From JBBQFI01 sp038321775 (GTDB taxonomy: Bacteria > Verrucomicrobiota > Verrucomicrobiia > Chthoniobacterales > UBA10450), in assembly GCA_038321775.1 (NCBI GenBank), contig JBBQFI010000012.1:1-64000 (forward strand): DNA of 64,000 bases, written 5' to 3'. The notes beneath the pieces were generated by a model, which searched no databases, was not told the origin of the DNA, and saw only the letters and a program-made list of their open reading frames with translations. Below are positions 15,522-23,501 of the stretch, piece by piece. How positions within the stretch are numbered: the first letter of the stretch is position 1; each line of letters opens with the position of its first letter. The position numbers and the translations under genes are program-made.

Positions 15522-17039
15522 TTAAAACTTCGAAATAGACTCAAGGAGTTTTTCATAATCGCCCGCTTCGCGCATCGCGGCGTTCAAACCTTCCAGCCGT
15601 TTATCGATTGACGCTTCGGGAAAACGGATGCGGCAAGGCTCCGCGCCATTCGAGAAAACGATCTCGTCCCATTGGATTGATTCAATCGCATCGTTGAAAC
15701 GCGCGACGGAACGTCCGCGAAAATAAGCGCGCGTGGTGTCGGGCGGAGTGAAGATCGCCGCTTTGATTTCGTCCTCGGTGACAACTGGGCGCATCGAACC
15801 TTGCCGGAGCAGCTCGTAATATAGTCCCTCATCGCGATTGATGTTGTGGTACTCGAGATCAATCGCCTGGAGCCACGGGTCGCTCCACGAGAGTTTCTCT
15901 TCTTCCTGCAATGCGCTAAGCAGAAATTTTTTTGCCACCCAATCGACGCGATCTCTCGTTAGGGCGATATCGCGTTGCAGGTCGTTCAGCACATTTTCCC
16001 ATTCGCTCAGCAGCCATTTCGTTTCTTCATCGGGGGAGGGGAACGCCTTTTGTGCGGCACTTAAGTAGAGTCGTTGCACGTCGATCGCGGAAATTTTGCG
16101 GCCATCCACGAGTTCGATGATCCAATCGTAGTTTTGATCGCGGCTAATCGATTTCGTCGCGTCCACGGCTTGCGCAATTTCCAGCTCGGGCATTTCACCG
16201 CGTTCGATCAGATTCAAAACCAATGCAGTTGTTCCAACTTTCAAGGCCGTCGCCCATTGGCTCATGTTGGCGTCGCCGATGATGACATGAAAACGACGAT
16301 AACGACTGGCATCGGCGTGCGGTTCATCGCGCGTATTCACGAGCGGGCGGCGATTCATCGTGTCGATGCTCACGAGCACGCTGAAGAAATCTGCGCGTTG
16401 TGAAATCTGATAGGTGCCCGGCTGACTCGCGACGCTTTCGCCTTCCACGCCCATTTTGCCCGCGCCGGCAAAAATCTGTCGCGTGATCAAAAACGGCAGA
16501 ACACCACTCACGATCCGGTCCCACGGGACATCGCGCCGCATTAAATAATTATCGTGGCAACCGTAACTGTGTCCGATGAAATCGGTGTTGTTTTTGTAGA
16601 GGCGAACTTCGCGTCCTGGCGGCAGCTTTAGATTCCGTCGTTGCGCGCACTCCGCGAGAATGCGCTCGCCCGCTTTGTCCTGCGCGACCAATTCTCGCAG
16701 CGTCGTGCACTCGGGCGTCGAATATTCCGGATGCGCGTGGTCGTTATAAAAACGCGCGCCGTTTGAAAGCACGAGGTCGGTTTTTATTTCCTCAAAACTG
16801 AGCGGGCGACTTTTATCGATTTCGTAGTAAGCAGATTCGTCCGTATCCTGGCGCAATTCTTTCGCCCGGAAGCCGCGCGCATCGCGATGCGGATCTTCCA
16901 GTTCGTAATCCCACTTCATGTGGGCGCCGTGCTCGGTGTAGCGCCTAACGAGTTCGATCGATTCCGCTACGACGTCGACCGATTCAGCCCCATGAATCGT
17001 AATGCCGTATTCTGTCTCCAGCCCAAAAACCCTTTGCAT
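15522..17039 (-). CDS. dop: Depupylase / Pup deamidase Dop
   Basis: Encodes 505 residues of the carboxylate-amine ligase-like Pup enzyme family. ATP/Mg-binding FGLETEYGI lies at the N-terminus. Residues about 43-57 (WDYELEDPHRDARGF) precede an extended loop that Dop has and PafA lacks. The nucleophile region SNGARFYNDHAHPEYSTPEC places the Asp at 100. YKNNTDFIGHSYGCHDNYL, NTRDEPHADASRYRR and RFHVIIGDAN follow. These match Dop rather than the ligase PafA. Dop deamidates Pup-Gln and removes Pup from tagged proteins. No pup, pafA or proteasome gene lies within the window, which is unusual. A small XRE regulator is 63 bases upstream and an exported esterase is 17 bases downstream. Confidence 0.9.
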   Translation of the reverse strand: MQRVFGLETEYGITIHGAESVDVVAESIELVRRYTEHGAHMKWDYELEDPHRDARGFRAKELRQDTDESAYYEIDKSRPLSFEEIKTDLVLSNGARFYNDHAHPEYSTPECTTLRELVAQDKAGERILAECAQRRNLKLPPGREVRLYKNNTDFIGHSYGCHDNYLMRRDVPWDRIVSGVLPFLITRQIFAGAGKMGVEGESVASQPGTYQISQRADFFSVLVSIDTMNRRPLVNTRDEPHADASRYRRFHVIIGDANMSQWATALKVGTTALVLNLIERGEMPELEIAQAVDATKSISRDQNYDWIIELVDGRKISAIDVQRLYLSAAQKAFPSPDEETKWLLSEWENVLNDLQRDIALTRDRVDWVAKKFLLSALQEEEKLSWSDPWLQAIDLEYHNINRDEGLYYELLRQGSMRPVVTEDEIKAAIFTPPDTTRAYFRGRSVARFNDAIESIQWDEIVFSNGAEPCRIRFPEASIDKRLEGLNAAMREAGDYEKLLESISKF

Positions 17040-17102
17040 TCCCGTTCAAGATAACGCGCCTCGTCGCGTCGTCGAATTTCGACACCCATCGCTCCTGCCG
17101 GT

Positions 17103-17423
17103 TCAAGATTTTCCGTGTGCGAGATCTTCGGCGATACGGAGCAGGACTTTGAAATCCTGGGTCGAGAGATGATCCACGCCTTGCAAAAATTGACACGCCG
17201 TCCTGCCGAACCGTTCCGGAGAATCCGAGCGCCCCATGAGATAATCGGTCGTTATGTCGAGCGCATCGGCCAGCCGTTTCAAGTTCGCAAAAGATGGCGA
17301 ACGCCGGCCGGTTTCGAAGAACGAAATGACTACCTGTTGCAAATGCGCTTTTCGCGCGAGCTGAGCCTGCGTCAGACTTCGCAGTCGGCGTGCTGCTTTT
17401 AGTCGTCCGGAAAAAATGGACAT
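17103..17423 (-). CDS. XRE-family helix-turn-helix regulator upstream of dop
   Basis: From the ATG at 17423 the protein has 106 residues. A classical HTH_3 domain spans about 6-62 (LKAARRLRSLTQAQLARKAH, then VVISFFETGRRSPSFANLKRLADALDITTDYLMGRS). A short C-terminal tail (FLQGVDHLSTQDFKVLLRIAEDLA) could mediate dimer contacts. The longer open frame starting at 17567 lacks family similarity before residue 49. Its stop is 63 bases upstream of dop on the same strand, so it may control dop or respond to proteolysis of its own product. That role is inference. Confidence 0.85.
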   Translation of the reverse strand: MSIFSGRLKAARRLRSLTQAQLARKAHLQQVVISFFETGRRSPSFANLKRLADALDITTDYLMGRSDSPERFGRTACQFLQGVDHLSTQDFKVLLRIAEDLAHGKS

Positions 17424-17493
17424 GGTGGGAACTTGTTTATTTGCGAAAACGCCCCCGCATTCGCTCGACGCGGGGACGTTCGCAACGGAAGTG

Positions 17494-18612
17494 CTAGTCA
17501 AAGTTAAGCTCATACACTTCCACCAACGCGATACCGGTTCCGTTATCGGCACCGGTGACAACAGCACTGTAGGCGCCGGGCTCGAGACGGATCACGAGTG
17601 CGGACTCAAAAGGATTTGCCGGCGGGATCGTGGTGCCACGCGTGTCGGTGACATTGCTCGCGTTCTGCCAGTTGTCGTTTTGCGCTAAGAGAGTCGAACC
17701 GCTAAAAAGTTGCAGCTTCGGATTCGCCAGCACCGGCGAAACTCCTTTGCTCGCCAACGATGGTCCGAGAGCGCGGATGATCACAAGCTTCGGTCCGCCG
17801 CGAATGATGAAACCGCTGATCAGTTGGCCCTGACCTGTGTTGACGAAACCGCGCGTGGAAATATTCGCGAGATGATTCGCGGACGATTCCTGAAGCGCGC
17901 GGAAAGTGAAAGTGACGCCGTTCAGAATGAAGTCGCCCACCAGCAGGTCGTGATGGAAGAAAATGTGTCCGGTCACGATTTGGCCCGTGACCAGCGTTAA
18001 CCTGAATATCGCGTCGACCTGGTGATCGTTTGGATCTTCATGATGATCTTCCGCTTCGTCTCCATCCTGCCCGTGATCATCCCCTGGCGGGTCGTCAGAG
18101 CCGTGTTGCGCGTGCAAAACACTGACGGTGCCAAAACCGCCGATGATGGCGGCGCCTTGTTTTCCGATCAGGAAAATTCGGCCTTGTGAATCGACTACGA
18201 ATTTAACGTCGAGTGTTCCATTCGCGCTGTGAGCCGTAGCGGTAAAACGTCCGCCGAGATCATCACTGCTGCCAAAAATGCCGACGCGCGCAGCTGTGAT
18301 GTGCTGCGCATTGAATGTCGCGGAAACGAGCGTTTTACTGACGATGCCGGTAAGCGGCCGGTTGCCATCAGTCGTTAGGGAAAAAGCTCCGTTGCTCGCG
18401 ATCGCGCCGCCGCCGAAGTCGGCTTGTTGCGTTGCGACATTGAAGATGTAGGTCGAAAGCGCGCGATTTCCCTGCACGAAGAAAACAATCTTGCCGCCAC
18501 CGGCGAGATTGCCCTCGTAGAAACCGCGTTTGCTTTCTTCCGCGCGCGCAGAAGCTGCCAGCGTAAGCAGCAACGCACAGAAGGGAACGAATCGAGTAAG
18601 AATTGTTTTCAT
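17494..18612 (-). CDS. Exported protein of unknown function with acidic His-rich linker
   Basis: Encodes 372 residues with a Sec signal peptide (1-24). Residues about 25-165 are a beta-rich region (GNLAGGGKIVFFVQGNRAL). Then comes a strongly acidic, His-rich linker near 168-205 (HGSDDPPGDDHGQDGDEAED and following). The C-terminal ~125 residues (248-372) are a third copy of the domain found twice in the exported esterase at 13720 (LANISTRGFV, IRALGPSL, NDNW, GTGIALVEVYEL). The linker might bind metal ions, but this is only a composition-based guess. It is not in an obvious operon and diverges from nothing nearby. Confidence 0.65.
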   Translation of the reverse strand: MKTILTRFVPFCALLLTLAASARAEESKRGFYEGNLAGGGKIVFFVQGNRALSTYIFNVATQQADFGGGAIASNGAFSLTTDGNRPLTGIVSKTLVSATFNAQHITAARVGIFGSSDDLGGRFTATAHSANGTLDVKFVVDSQGRIFLIGKQGAAIIGGFGTVSVLHAQHGSDDPPGDDHGQDGDEAEDHHEDPNDHQVDAIFRLTLVTGQIVTGHIFFHHDLLVGDFILNGVTFTFRALQESSANHLANISTRGFVNTGQGQLISGFIIRGGPKLVIIRALGPSLASKGVSPVLANPKLQLFSGSTLLAQNDNWQNASNVTDTRGTTIPPANPFESALVIRLEPGAYSAVVTGADNGTGIALVEVYELNFD

Positions 18613-18719
18613 AGGTTTGTTCTGTTATCGGAGGAGACTAGGGCGCCGCTCGTAAGGCGCGAGAAATCGATAGTAACGCGTCTGTTACCTTTGCCTAACG
18701 AGACGTTTTGGCGCGGGAG

Positions 18720-20072
18720 CTACAGATTCCCCGGCAGGCGCAATCGAAACTCCGTCCACTCAGAGTCGGAACGCAGGAGTGACAAGGTTCCGCCGTGCGC
18801 AGTGGCCAGCTCGCGAGACAGGCTCAAGCCGAGTCCGTGTCCGGAGGTGCGTTGATCGCCGCGCGCACGATAGAACCGTTCGAAAATGTGCGGCACCCGT
18901 TCCAATGGAATCGGATCGCCGTTGTTGGCAATCGTCACTTCAGCGTCTCCATTCATAATCTTCGCGCGAATGCAGATGCTGCCGCCTGCGACGTTGTATT
19001 TTACCGCGTTATCGAGCAGGTTTTGCAACACGATCGAAATGAAAGTGCGATCCCCAGCGATGGGCAATGAAGCCGGCACTTCCGCTTCCACTGTGATCTC
19101 ATGCGGTTCCGCCAAGGCTCTCGCGTCATCAAGCATCCCGTCGAGCAATTCGCGCAAATCGAACTTCACGCGTTGCAATTCCAAGCGTCCGGCATCGGCG
19201 CGGGCCAGCATCAAAAGATTTTCCGTTAGCGATGTGAGCTGATGCGTTTGATGCAGGAGCGCGTCGGCCCGCTCCTGTTGCTTCGCCGGTGTTTCCGGAT
19301 CGGTAAGAATTTCTTCAATCCCGGCGCGTAACACCGCCACCGGCGTTTTCAATTGGTGCGAGGCGTCGGCCGAGAAACGCACCGATTGTTCGAAGCTACG
19401 TTGCAAACGCTCGAAGGTCGCATTCAGAACATTGATCAATCCCGCAATCTCATCTTGCGTTGGCGGAACTGGCAGGCGCTGGTCGAGATTTTGCGCGCTG
19501 ATTTTCGACGCCGCCTGCCGGATATCCTCGACCGGCGCCACCGCACGACTCGCGACCCATCTTCCTCCGACGACGACCACGACCAACACTGTCGGAATCG
19601 CAGCGAACATTCCGTAAATGATGTCCCATCCCATCCGATTCACCGCTCGCAAGTCCGCGCCGACACGCAGCGTCAGGCCGCCTTGGTGAAATGTCGCGAT
19701 GCGCAAGTTGCGACCGGCAACTTTGCGCGTGTGGATTTTTTCGATGCCATCATCAGGCAACGGATCGGAAAGATTGGGCGAATGATAAAGCATCTCGCCG
19801 TTCCGGCCGCGGATTTCGATGAAGTGATTGCGCAGAGCGAGGGGAATAAAATCTTCCTTGAACGCGCTCCGATTTTTTTCCCAGCCGCCTTCGAAGTTTG
19901 CGACGTCGCGAAATAATTCCTGACCGTCGGAAGCGAGTCTCTGATCGAAGGCGGCGAGTTCCTTGTAATGCATCACGGTCCACGTCGTCGCAGCGCCCGC
20001 GAGTGTGGCGACAACTGCGAGAGTTGCCGCGTAGAGCGCCACTTTCCATCGCAACGGCCAGCGTCGAGTCAT
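18720..20072 (-). CDS. Two-component sensor histidine kinase
   Basis: From the ATG at 20072 the protein has 450 residues. An N-terminal helix (about 7-29) and a second (near 160-180) frame a periplasmic sensor region. A HAMP domain (VASRAVAPVEDIRQAASKIS) follows. The phospho-acceptor helix has DASHQLKTPVAVLRAGIEEI, and the catalytic domain has N-box DNAVKYN, G1 ANNGDPIPL, F-box IFERFYRARG and G2 GHGLGLSLS. It resembles CusS/QseC-type kinases that sense envelope or metal stress. Its ATG overlaps the response-regulator stop by 4 bases. The actual signal is unknown. Confidence 0.9.
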   Translation of the reverse strand: MTRRWPLRWKVALYAATLAVVATLAGAATTWTVMHYKELAAFDQRLASDGQELFRDVANFEGGWEKNRSAFKEDFIPLALRNHFIEIRGRNGEMLYHSPNLSDPLPDDGIEKIHTRKVAGRNLRIATFHQGGLTLRVGADLRAVNRMGWDIIYGMFAAIPTVLVVVVVGGRWVASRAVAPVEDIRQAASKISAQNLDQRLPVPPTQDEIAGLINVLNATFERLQRSFEQSVRFSADASHQLKTPVAVLRAGIEEILTDPETPAKQQERADALLHQTHQLTSLTENLLMLARADAGRLELQRVKFDLRELLDGMLDDARALAEPHEITVEAEVPASLPIAGDRTFISIVLQNLLDNAVKYNVAGGSICIRAKIMNGDAEVTIANNGDPIPLERVPHIFERFYRARGDQRTSGHGLGLSLSRELATAHGGTLSLLRSDSEWTEFRLRLPGNL

Positions 20073-20731
20073 GGTTCGCGAATGGCGTAACCGGCGTGGC
20101 GAACCGTGTGAATGAGCACGGGCGCCTCGATTTTTTTGCGCAACCTTCCGATGAAAACTTCCACCAGTTTCGTGTCGTATTCGCGTTCGCGTTCCCAAAC
20201 TCGTTCACACAATTCCGTGCGCGTAAAAACGCGGCCCGGTTCGCGCATCAGCACCTTGAGCAATGTAAGTTCCCGGGCCGAAAGCTCGATCCGTCGCTTT
20301 CCGCGATGCAATTTATTGTCCGCAAGACTGAGCGTTAAATCTGCCACACGCAGGGTTAGCTCCGGTTTTTCGGCGTATCGCCGCCCCAGTGCGCTGACTC
20401 GCGCGACCAGTTCCTGCATTGCAAACGGTTTCGATAAATAGTCATCCGCACCCAGCTGCAAGCCGGTGATGCGATCGTTCAATTCGCCGCGTGCAGTGAG
20501 CATGATGATGCGCGCTGTGATCCCGTTCTCGCGCATCTGTCGCAAAACTTCAAAACCGTCGATGTCCGGCAAACCGACGTCGAGCACAACCAGATCGAAC
20601 GAATGTTTTTGCGCCTCCGCGAGCGCGGTTTCGCCATCGTGAATAATCACGGAATCGTGGCCTGCGACGGAAAGCGCGGAAGCAACGTGTCGCGCCAAGC
20701 GCGCTTCATCATCAACAACGAGCACCCGCAT
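20069..20731 (-). CDS. OmpR/PhoB-family response regulator
   Basis: Encodes 220 residues. The receiver domain (1-115) has the acidic pair DDEARL, phospho-acceptor in LVVLDVGLPDIDGFEV, and the conserved Lys in DDYLSKPFAMQEL. The winged-helix DNA-binding domain (about 125-220) has ELTLLKVLMREPGRVFTR and VEVFIGRLRKKIE. It is the partner of the histidine kinase that starts at its stop codon. It diverges from the hydrolase at 20846. The 114-base spacer contains an AT-rich TATTATATATA stretch that could be a promoter element. Confidence 0.92.
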   Translation of the reverse strand: MRVLVVDDEARLARHVASALSVAGHDSVIIHDGETALAEAQKHSFDLVVLDVGLPDIDGFEVLRQMRENGITARIIMLTARGELNDRITGLQLGADDYLSKPFAMQELVARVSALGRRYAEKPELTLRVADLTLSLADNKLHRGKRRIELSARELTLLKVLMREPGRVFTRTELCERVWEREREYDTKLVEVFIGRLRKKIEAPVLIHTVRHAGYAIREP

Positions 20732-20845
20732 TGCTGGTAAGATACACAGTTCGCTCCGCTGTCATTTTACTTCTGCGTATTATATATAGAGAGCCGAACA
20801 ATCCCTCGCTTTCGCTGCATCGTTTTCGATAAATAATGATTCTGC

Positions 20846-21757
20846 ATGACGGTTCACGTTCTCGATACGCATATGCTTGGTCGATCCGGCATCATCGCCG
20901 CGACTGCAATCAAGACGGTCGATGGACTCGCGCTTTTTGATGTCGGACCTGAATCGACTTTCGACAACGTTTCCTCCGAGCTTGGCAAGATTGGATTTGC
21001 TGTGTCGGATGTGCGCCACGCATTTCTTAGTCACATTCATTTCGATCACGCGGGCGCGGCGTGGCGTTTCGCCGAACTCGGCGCCACGATTTACGTTCAT
21101 CCGCATGGCGCGCCGCATCTTCTCGATCCCACGCGACTGATCGAATCCGCCACGCGGATTTTTGGCGACAATATGGAAAAACTTTGGGGCCGCTTCGCGC
21201 CGGTTCCGGAAGAATGTCTGCGCATCTTGCAAGATCTGGAGGTAGTTCGCATCGGTTCATTGGAAGTGCGGGCCATCGAAACGACGGGACATGCGAACCA
21301 TCATCATGTGTATCAATGGAACGATAACTTGTTCGGCGGCGATGTTGCGGGCGTGCGGTTAGGCGAAGGTCCCGCGATTCCGCCATTCGTCCCGCCCGAA
21401 CTGGACATCGAAGCATGGCTCGATTCGATCCGCAAAATGCGCGCGCTTAACCCCGCAAAACTTTATCTGCCGCATTTCGGTTTGGTCACCGGCACTGTTC
21501 CCGAGCACTTAGATATGATGGAAGAACGCGTTCGCCGTTGGGCGGATTGGTTTCGCGATCGCATTCGCGCAGGTGACGATGAACAAAAACTCATTCCCGC
21601 TTTTGCCGAATACGAAAAAGCTGACCTTCGCGCGGGCGGCGTACCCGAAGAACGTCTGTTCGATTACGAAGCCGCTGATCCCAGTTACATGGCTGTAGGC
21701 GCTGCGCTTCGCTATTGGCGCAAACATCATCCCGAGAAACTAACGAGTCCAGCGTAG
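20846..21757 (+). CDS. Metallo-beta-lactamase-fold hydrolase
   Basis: Encodes 303 residues. The dinuclear metal site is HIHFDHAG (HxHxDH) near residues 57-64, with further ligands in ETTGHANHHHVYQ, DVAG and LPHFGLVTG. The protein resembles glyoxalase-II-like MBL hydrolases with an extra C-terminal helical tail. The exact thioester or lactone substrate is unknown. The start ATG at 20846 has no strong ribosome site. The gene ends convergently with the decayed DUF1566 gene, overlapping by 18 bases. Confidence 0.85.
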   Translation: MTVHVLDTHMLGRSGIIAATAIKTVDGLALFDVGPESTFDNVSSELGKIGFAVSDVRHAFLSHIHFDHAGAAWRFAELGATIYVHPHGAPHLLDPTRLIESATRIFGDNMEKLWGRFAPVPEECLRILQDLEVVRIGSLEVRAIETTGHANHHHVYQWNDNLFGGDVAGVRLGEGPAIPPFVPPELDIEAWLDSIRKMRALNPAKLYLPHFGLVTGTVPEHLDMMEERVRRWADWFRDRIRAGDDEQKLIPAFAEYEKADLRAGGVPEERLFDYEAADPSYMAVGAALRYWRKHHPEKLTSPA

Positions 21758-22318
21758 CGGATAAAAGATCGACTCGAGCAAGCGTCGGAACAGACTTGGT
21801 GCGACATCGCCATCATGCACGGGCCAGGTCAACACCACATCGGCGAGGGGTATGGCGCCGCCTAAAACAGGATCGATCACCCATGGATCTTTTGCCAAAG
21901 ATCCTTGTTTAAAACCGGTCATCTTGAAAGCGAACGCTTCGGTTGCTGACGCTTCTGTCGCGCTCCAGTAGATGCTGAACGTTTGCCAGTTCAAAAGCTG
22001 CAAGCCGGTGGATCTTCTTTGCAGCGCAGTGAAGACGAGGTGACCCAGTTCGCTGTCGGGACAGTTATCACCGATACAAGGGCCGGTTCCATCGGGATTA
22101 AGCGCTGTCGATAAGCGCCATCCCGTGATCCCGCGATAGTTCAACCGTGCTACCCATGTTTTCGCATCGTTCCAAGTCATCTGTCCATCGCGCGAATGAC
22201 CGGTGGTTTTGGCGTAGTTGGTGTCCTGTAACCAAGTGAGATCGCGTTCCACATCGTAAAGCAATCCACGACCGCGGTCGATTAAGAGCGGCCCGAAAAT
22301 GTGTCCTCCACCGTTCGC
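21740..22318 (-). pseudogene. Truncated DUF1566 (Lcl C-terminal-like) protein
   Basis: The frame encodes a DUF1566 domain: LLYDVERDLTWLQDTNYAKT, GQMTWNDAKTWVARLNYRG, GWRLSTALNPDGTGP, SELGHLVF, FSIYWSATEAS, and a final VVLTWPVHDGDVA. Relatives are exported and start with a signal peptide and a longer N-terminal region. Here the frame is open only to 22318, where a stop occurs, and the only start candidates are non-ATG (for example TTG at 22264). The 210 bases upstream carry no matching signal peptide in any frame. It is probably a 5'-truncated or decayed gene. Confidence 0.6.
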
Positions 22319-22529
22319 CTAACAAATAGTCGAGCACGAAATGCCGACCACCAGGTCGCAACCGCTCCAATCAATGATCGTGGCATTGTCGTATTCTTGT
22401 AATCGACCGTTACCAAAAAATGAGTCGAACCGGCAAGCGTGTTTCGCGTTGTCCATCGCGAGTCGTCGCACAGCAAACTCTGGCGCGCCTGCGTTGACGC
22501 CTTAGCGTTTCGTCAGTTACACCATTCGC

Positions 22530-23498
22530 ATGAACAAAGGTGACACGCGCCGCGCAAGCTACGGGCCCTGGCTGGTTGGTCTGGGCGCCGCGCTGTGGGG
22601 AACAGAGAGCGCGTGGCGGATTCCGCTCAACAATCTTTTCGACGCGCAGGTCATCGTGTTTTGGGAACACGTTCTCATCCTGTTCATGTTTCTGCCGATT
22701 CTAATTCCACGGCTCGGAGAATTGCGCGCGATCGATGCGCGCACCTGGAGTTATCTGATCTTCTCCGGATTCGCCGGCTCCGCCGTGGGCACAGTGTTCT
22801 TCACTCTCGCGCTGAAAAATGGCAATCCGACCGTCGTCAACGTGATCCTGAACATTCAGCCGGTGATTTCCACGCTGGGCGCGTTCTTGCTTTTTAGCGA
22901 TCGCCTCACGCCGCGTTTTTTTCTTTACGCGAGCGTCGCGATCGTCGCCGGTATTTTTCTTTCGGTCGAGCATCCAACCTTGATCGGCACTTCGTTCGCC
23001 CAGGCAGGGTTGAATCTCGGCACCGGTTACGCGTTGGTGTGCGCGCTTTTCTGGGGACTTTCCACCGTCGCGGGACGCGGCGTGATGACAGGAATGTCGC
23101 TTCGACTCGCCGCTAGTCTGCGAATCGTCGTCGGTCTCGTTTGTATGACGCTTATTCTTCTTGTTTATGGAAAAGCGAATAGCTCATCGCTTTGGCCCGC
23201 GACCGCGCAAGCGCACGCTGGCACCGCGATCGTCGCGCTTCTCTTGCTCGCCTCAATTTCCGGCGGGATTCCGCTGCTTATTTATTTCGAGGGTCTGCGA
23301 TTAACGCGCGCTTCCACCGCCGGCTATTTTGAAATGTTGCAAACGCTCGCCGCCGTCTGCATCACGTGGGGCTTTTTCCACGCCACACTTCATAAGCATC
23401 AGGTCATCGCCGCGATCATCTTAATGGCGGCGGTGTTCATGGTGCAAAAGGTGCAATCTGCCGCGGAGGATGCCGCAAACAAAGGCGCAGAGGCTTAA
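22530..23498 (+). CDS. EamA/DMT-family transporter
   Basis: Encodes 322 residues with ten predicted helices in two EamA repeats (first about 12-140, second about 160-300). Typical features are SGFAGSAVGTVFFTLALKNGNPTVVNV at the end of repeat one and ISGGIPLLIYFEGLRLTRASTAGYFEMLQ in repeat two. Members export metabolites or amino acids, and the substrate here cannot be told. It converges on the ABC exporter, separated by three bases. About 200 bases upstream (22319-22529) hold only DUF1566 debris. Confidence 0.85.
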   Translation: MNKGDTRRASYGPWLVGLGAALWGTESAWRIPLNNLFDAQVIVFWEHVLILFMFLPILIPRLGELRAIDARTWSYLIFSGFAGSAVGTVFFTLALKNGNPTVVNVILNIQPVISTLGAFLLFSDRLTPRFFLYASVAIVAGIFLSVEHPTLIGTSFAQAGLNLGTGYALVCALFWGLSTVAGRGVMTGMSLRLAASLRIVVGLVCMTLILLVYGKANSSSLWPATAQAHAGTAIVALLLLASISGGIPLLIYFEGLRLTRASTAGYFEMLQTLAAVCITWGFFHATLHKHQVIAAIILMAAVFMVQKVQSAAEDAANKGAEA

Positions 23499-23501
23499 GA
23501 C

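Noticed and set aside
14815..15525. Long + strand open frame (236 codons) opposite the exported esterase
   Set aside because: It is the antisense shadow of a clear SGNH gene; the sequence is Arg/Ala-rich and matches no family.
15522..17039. Alternative call of this gene as the Pup ligase PafA
   Set aside because: The N-terminal loop segment and the DHAHPEYS, NNTD and SYGCHDNYL motifs match Dop; PafA has a different nucleophile region (GSHPEYATPE type).
17040..17102. Possible Pup gene between the XRE gene and dop
   Set aside because: Only 63 bases, no open frame ending in Gly-Gly-Glu/Gln.
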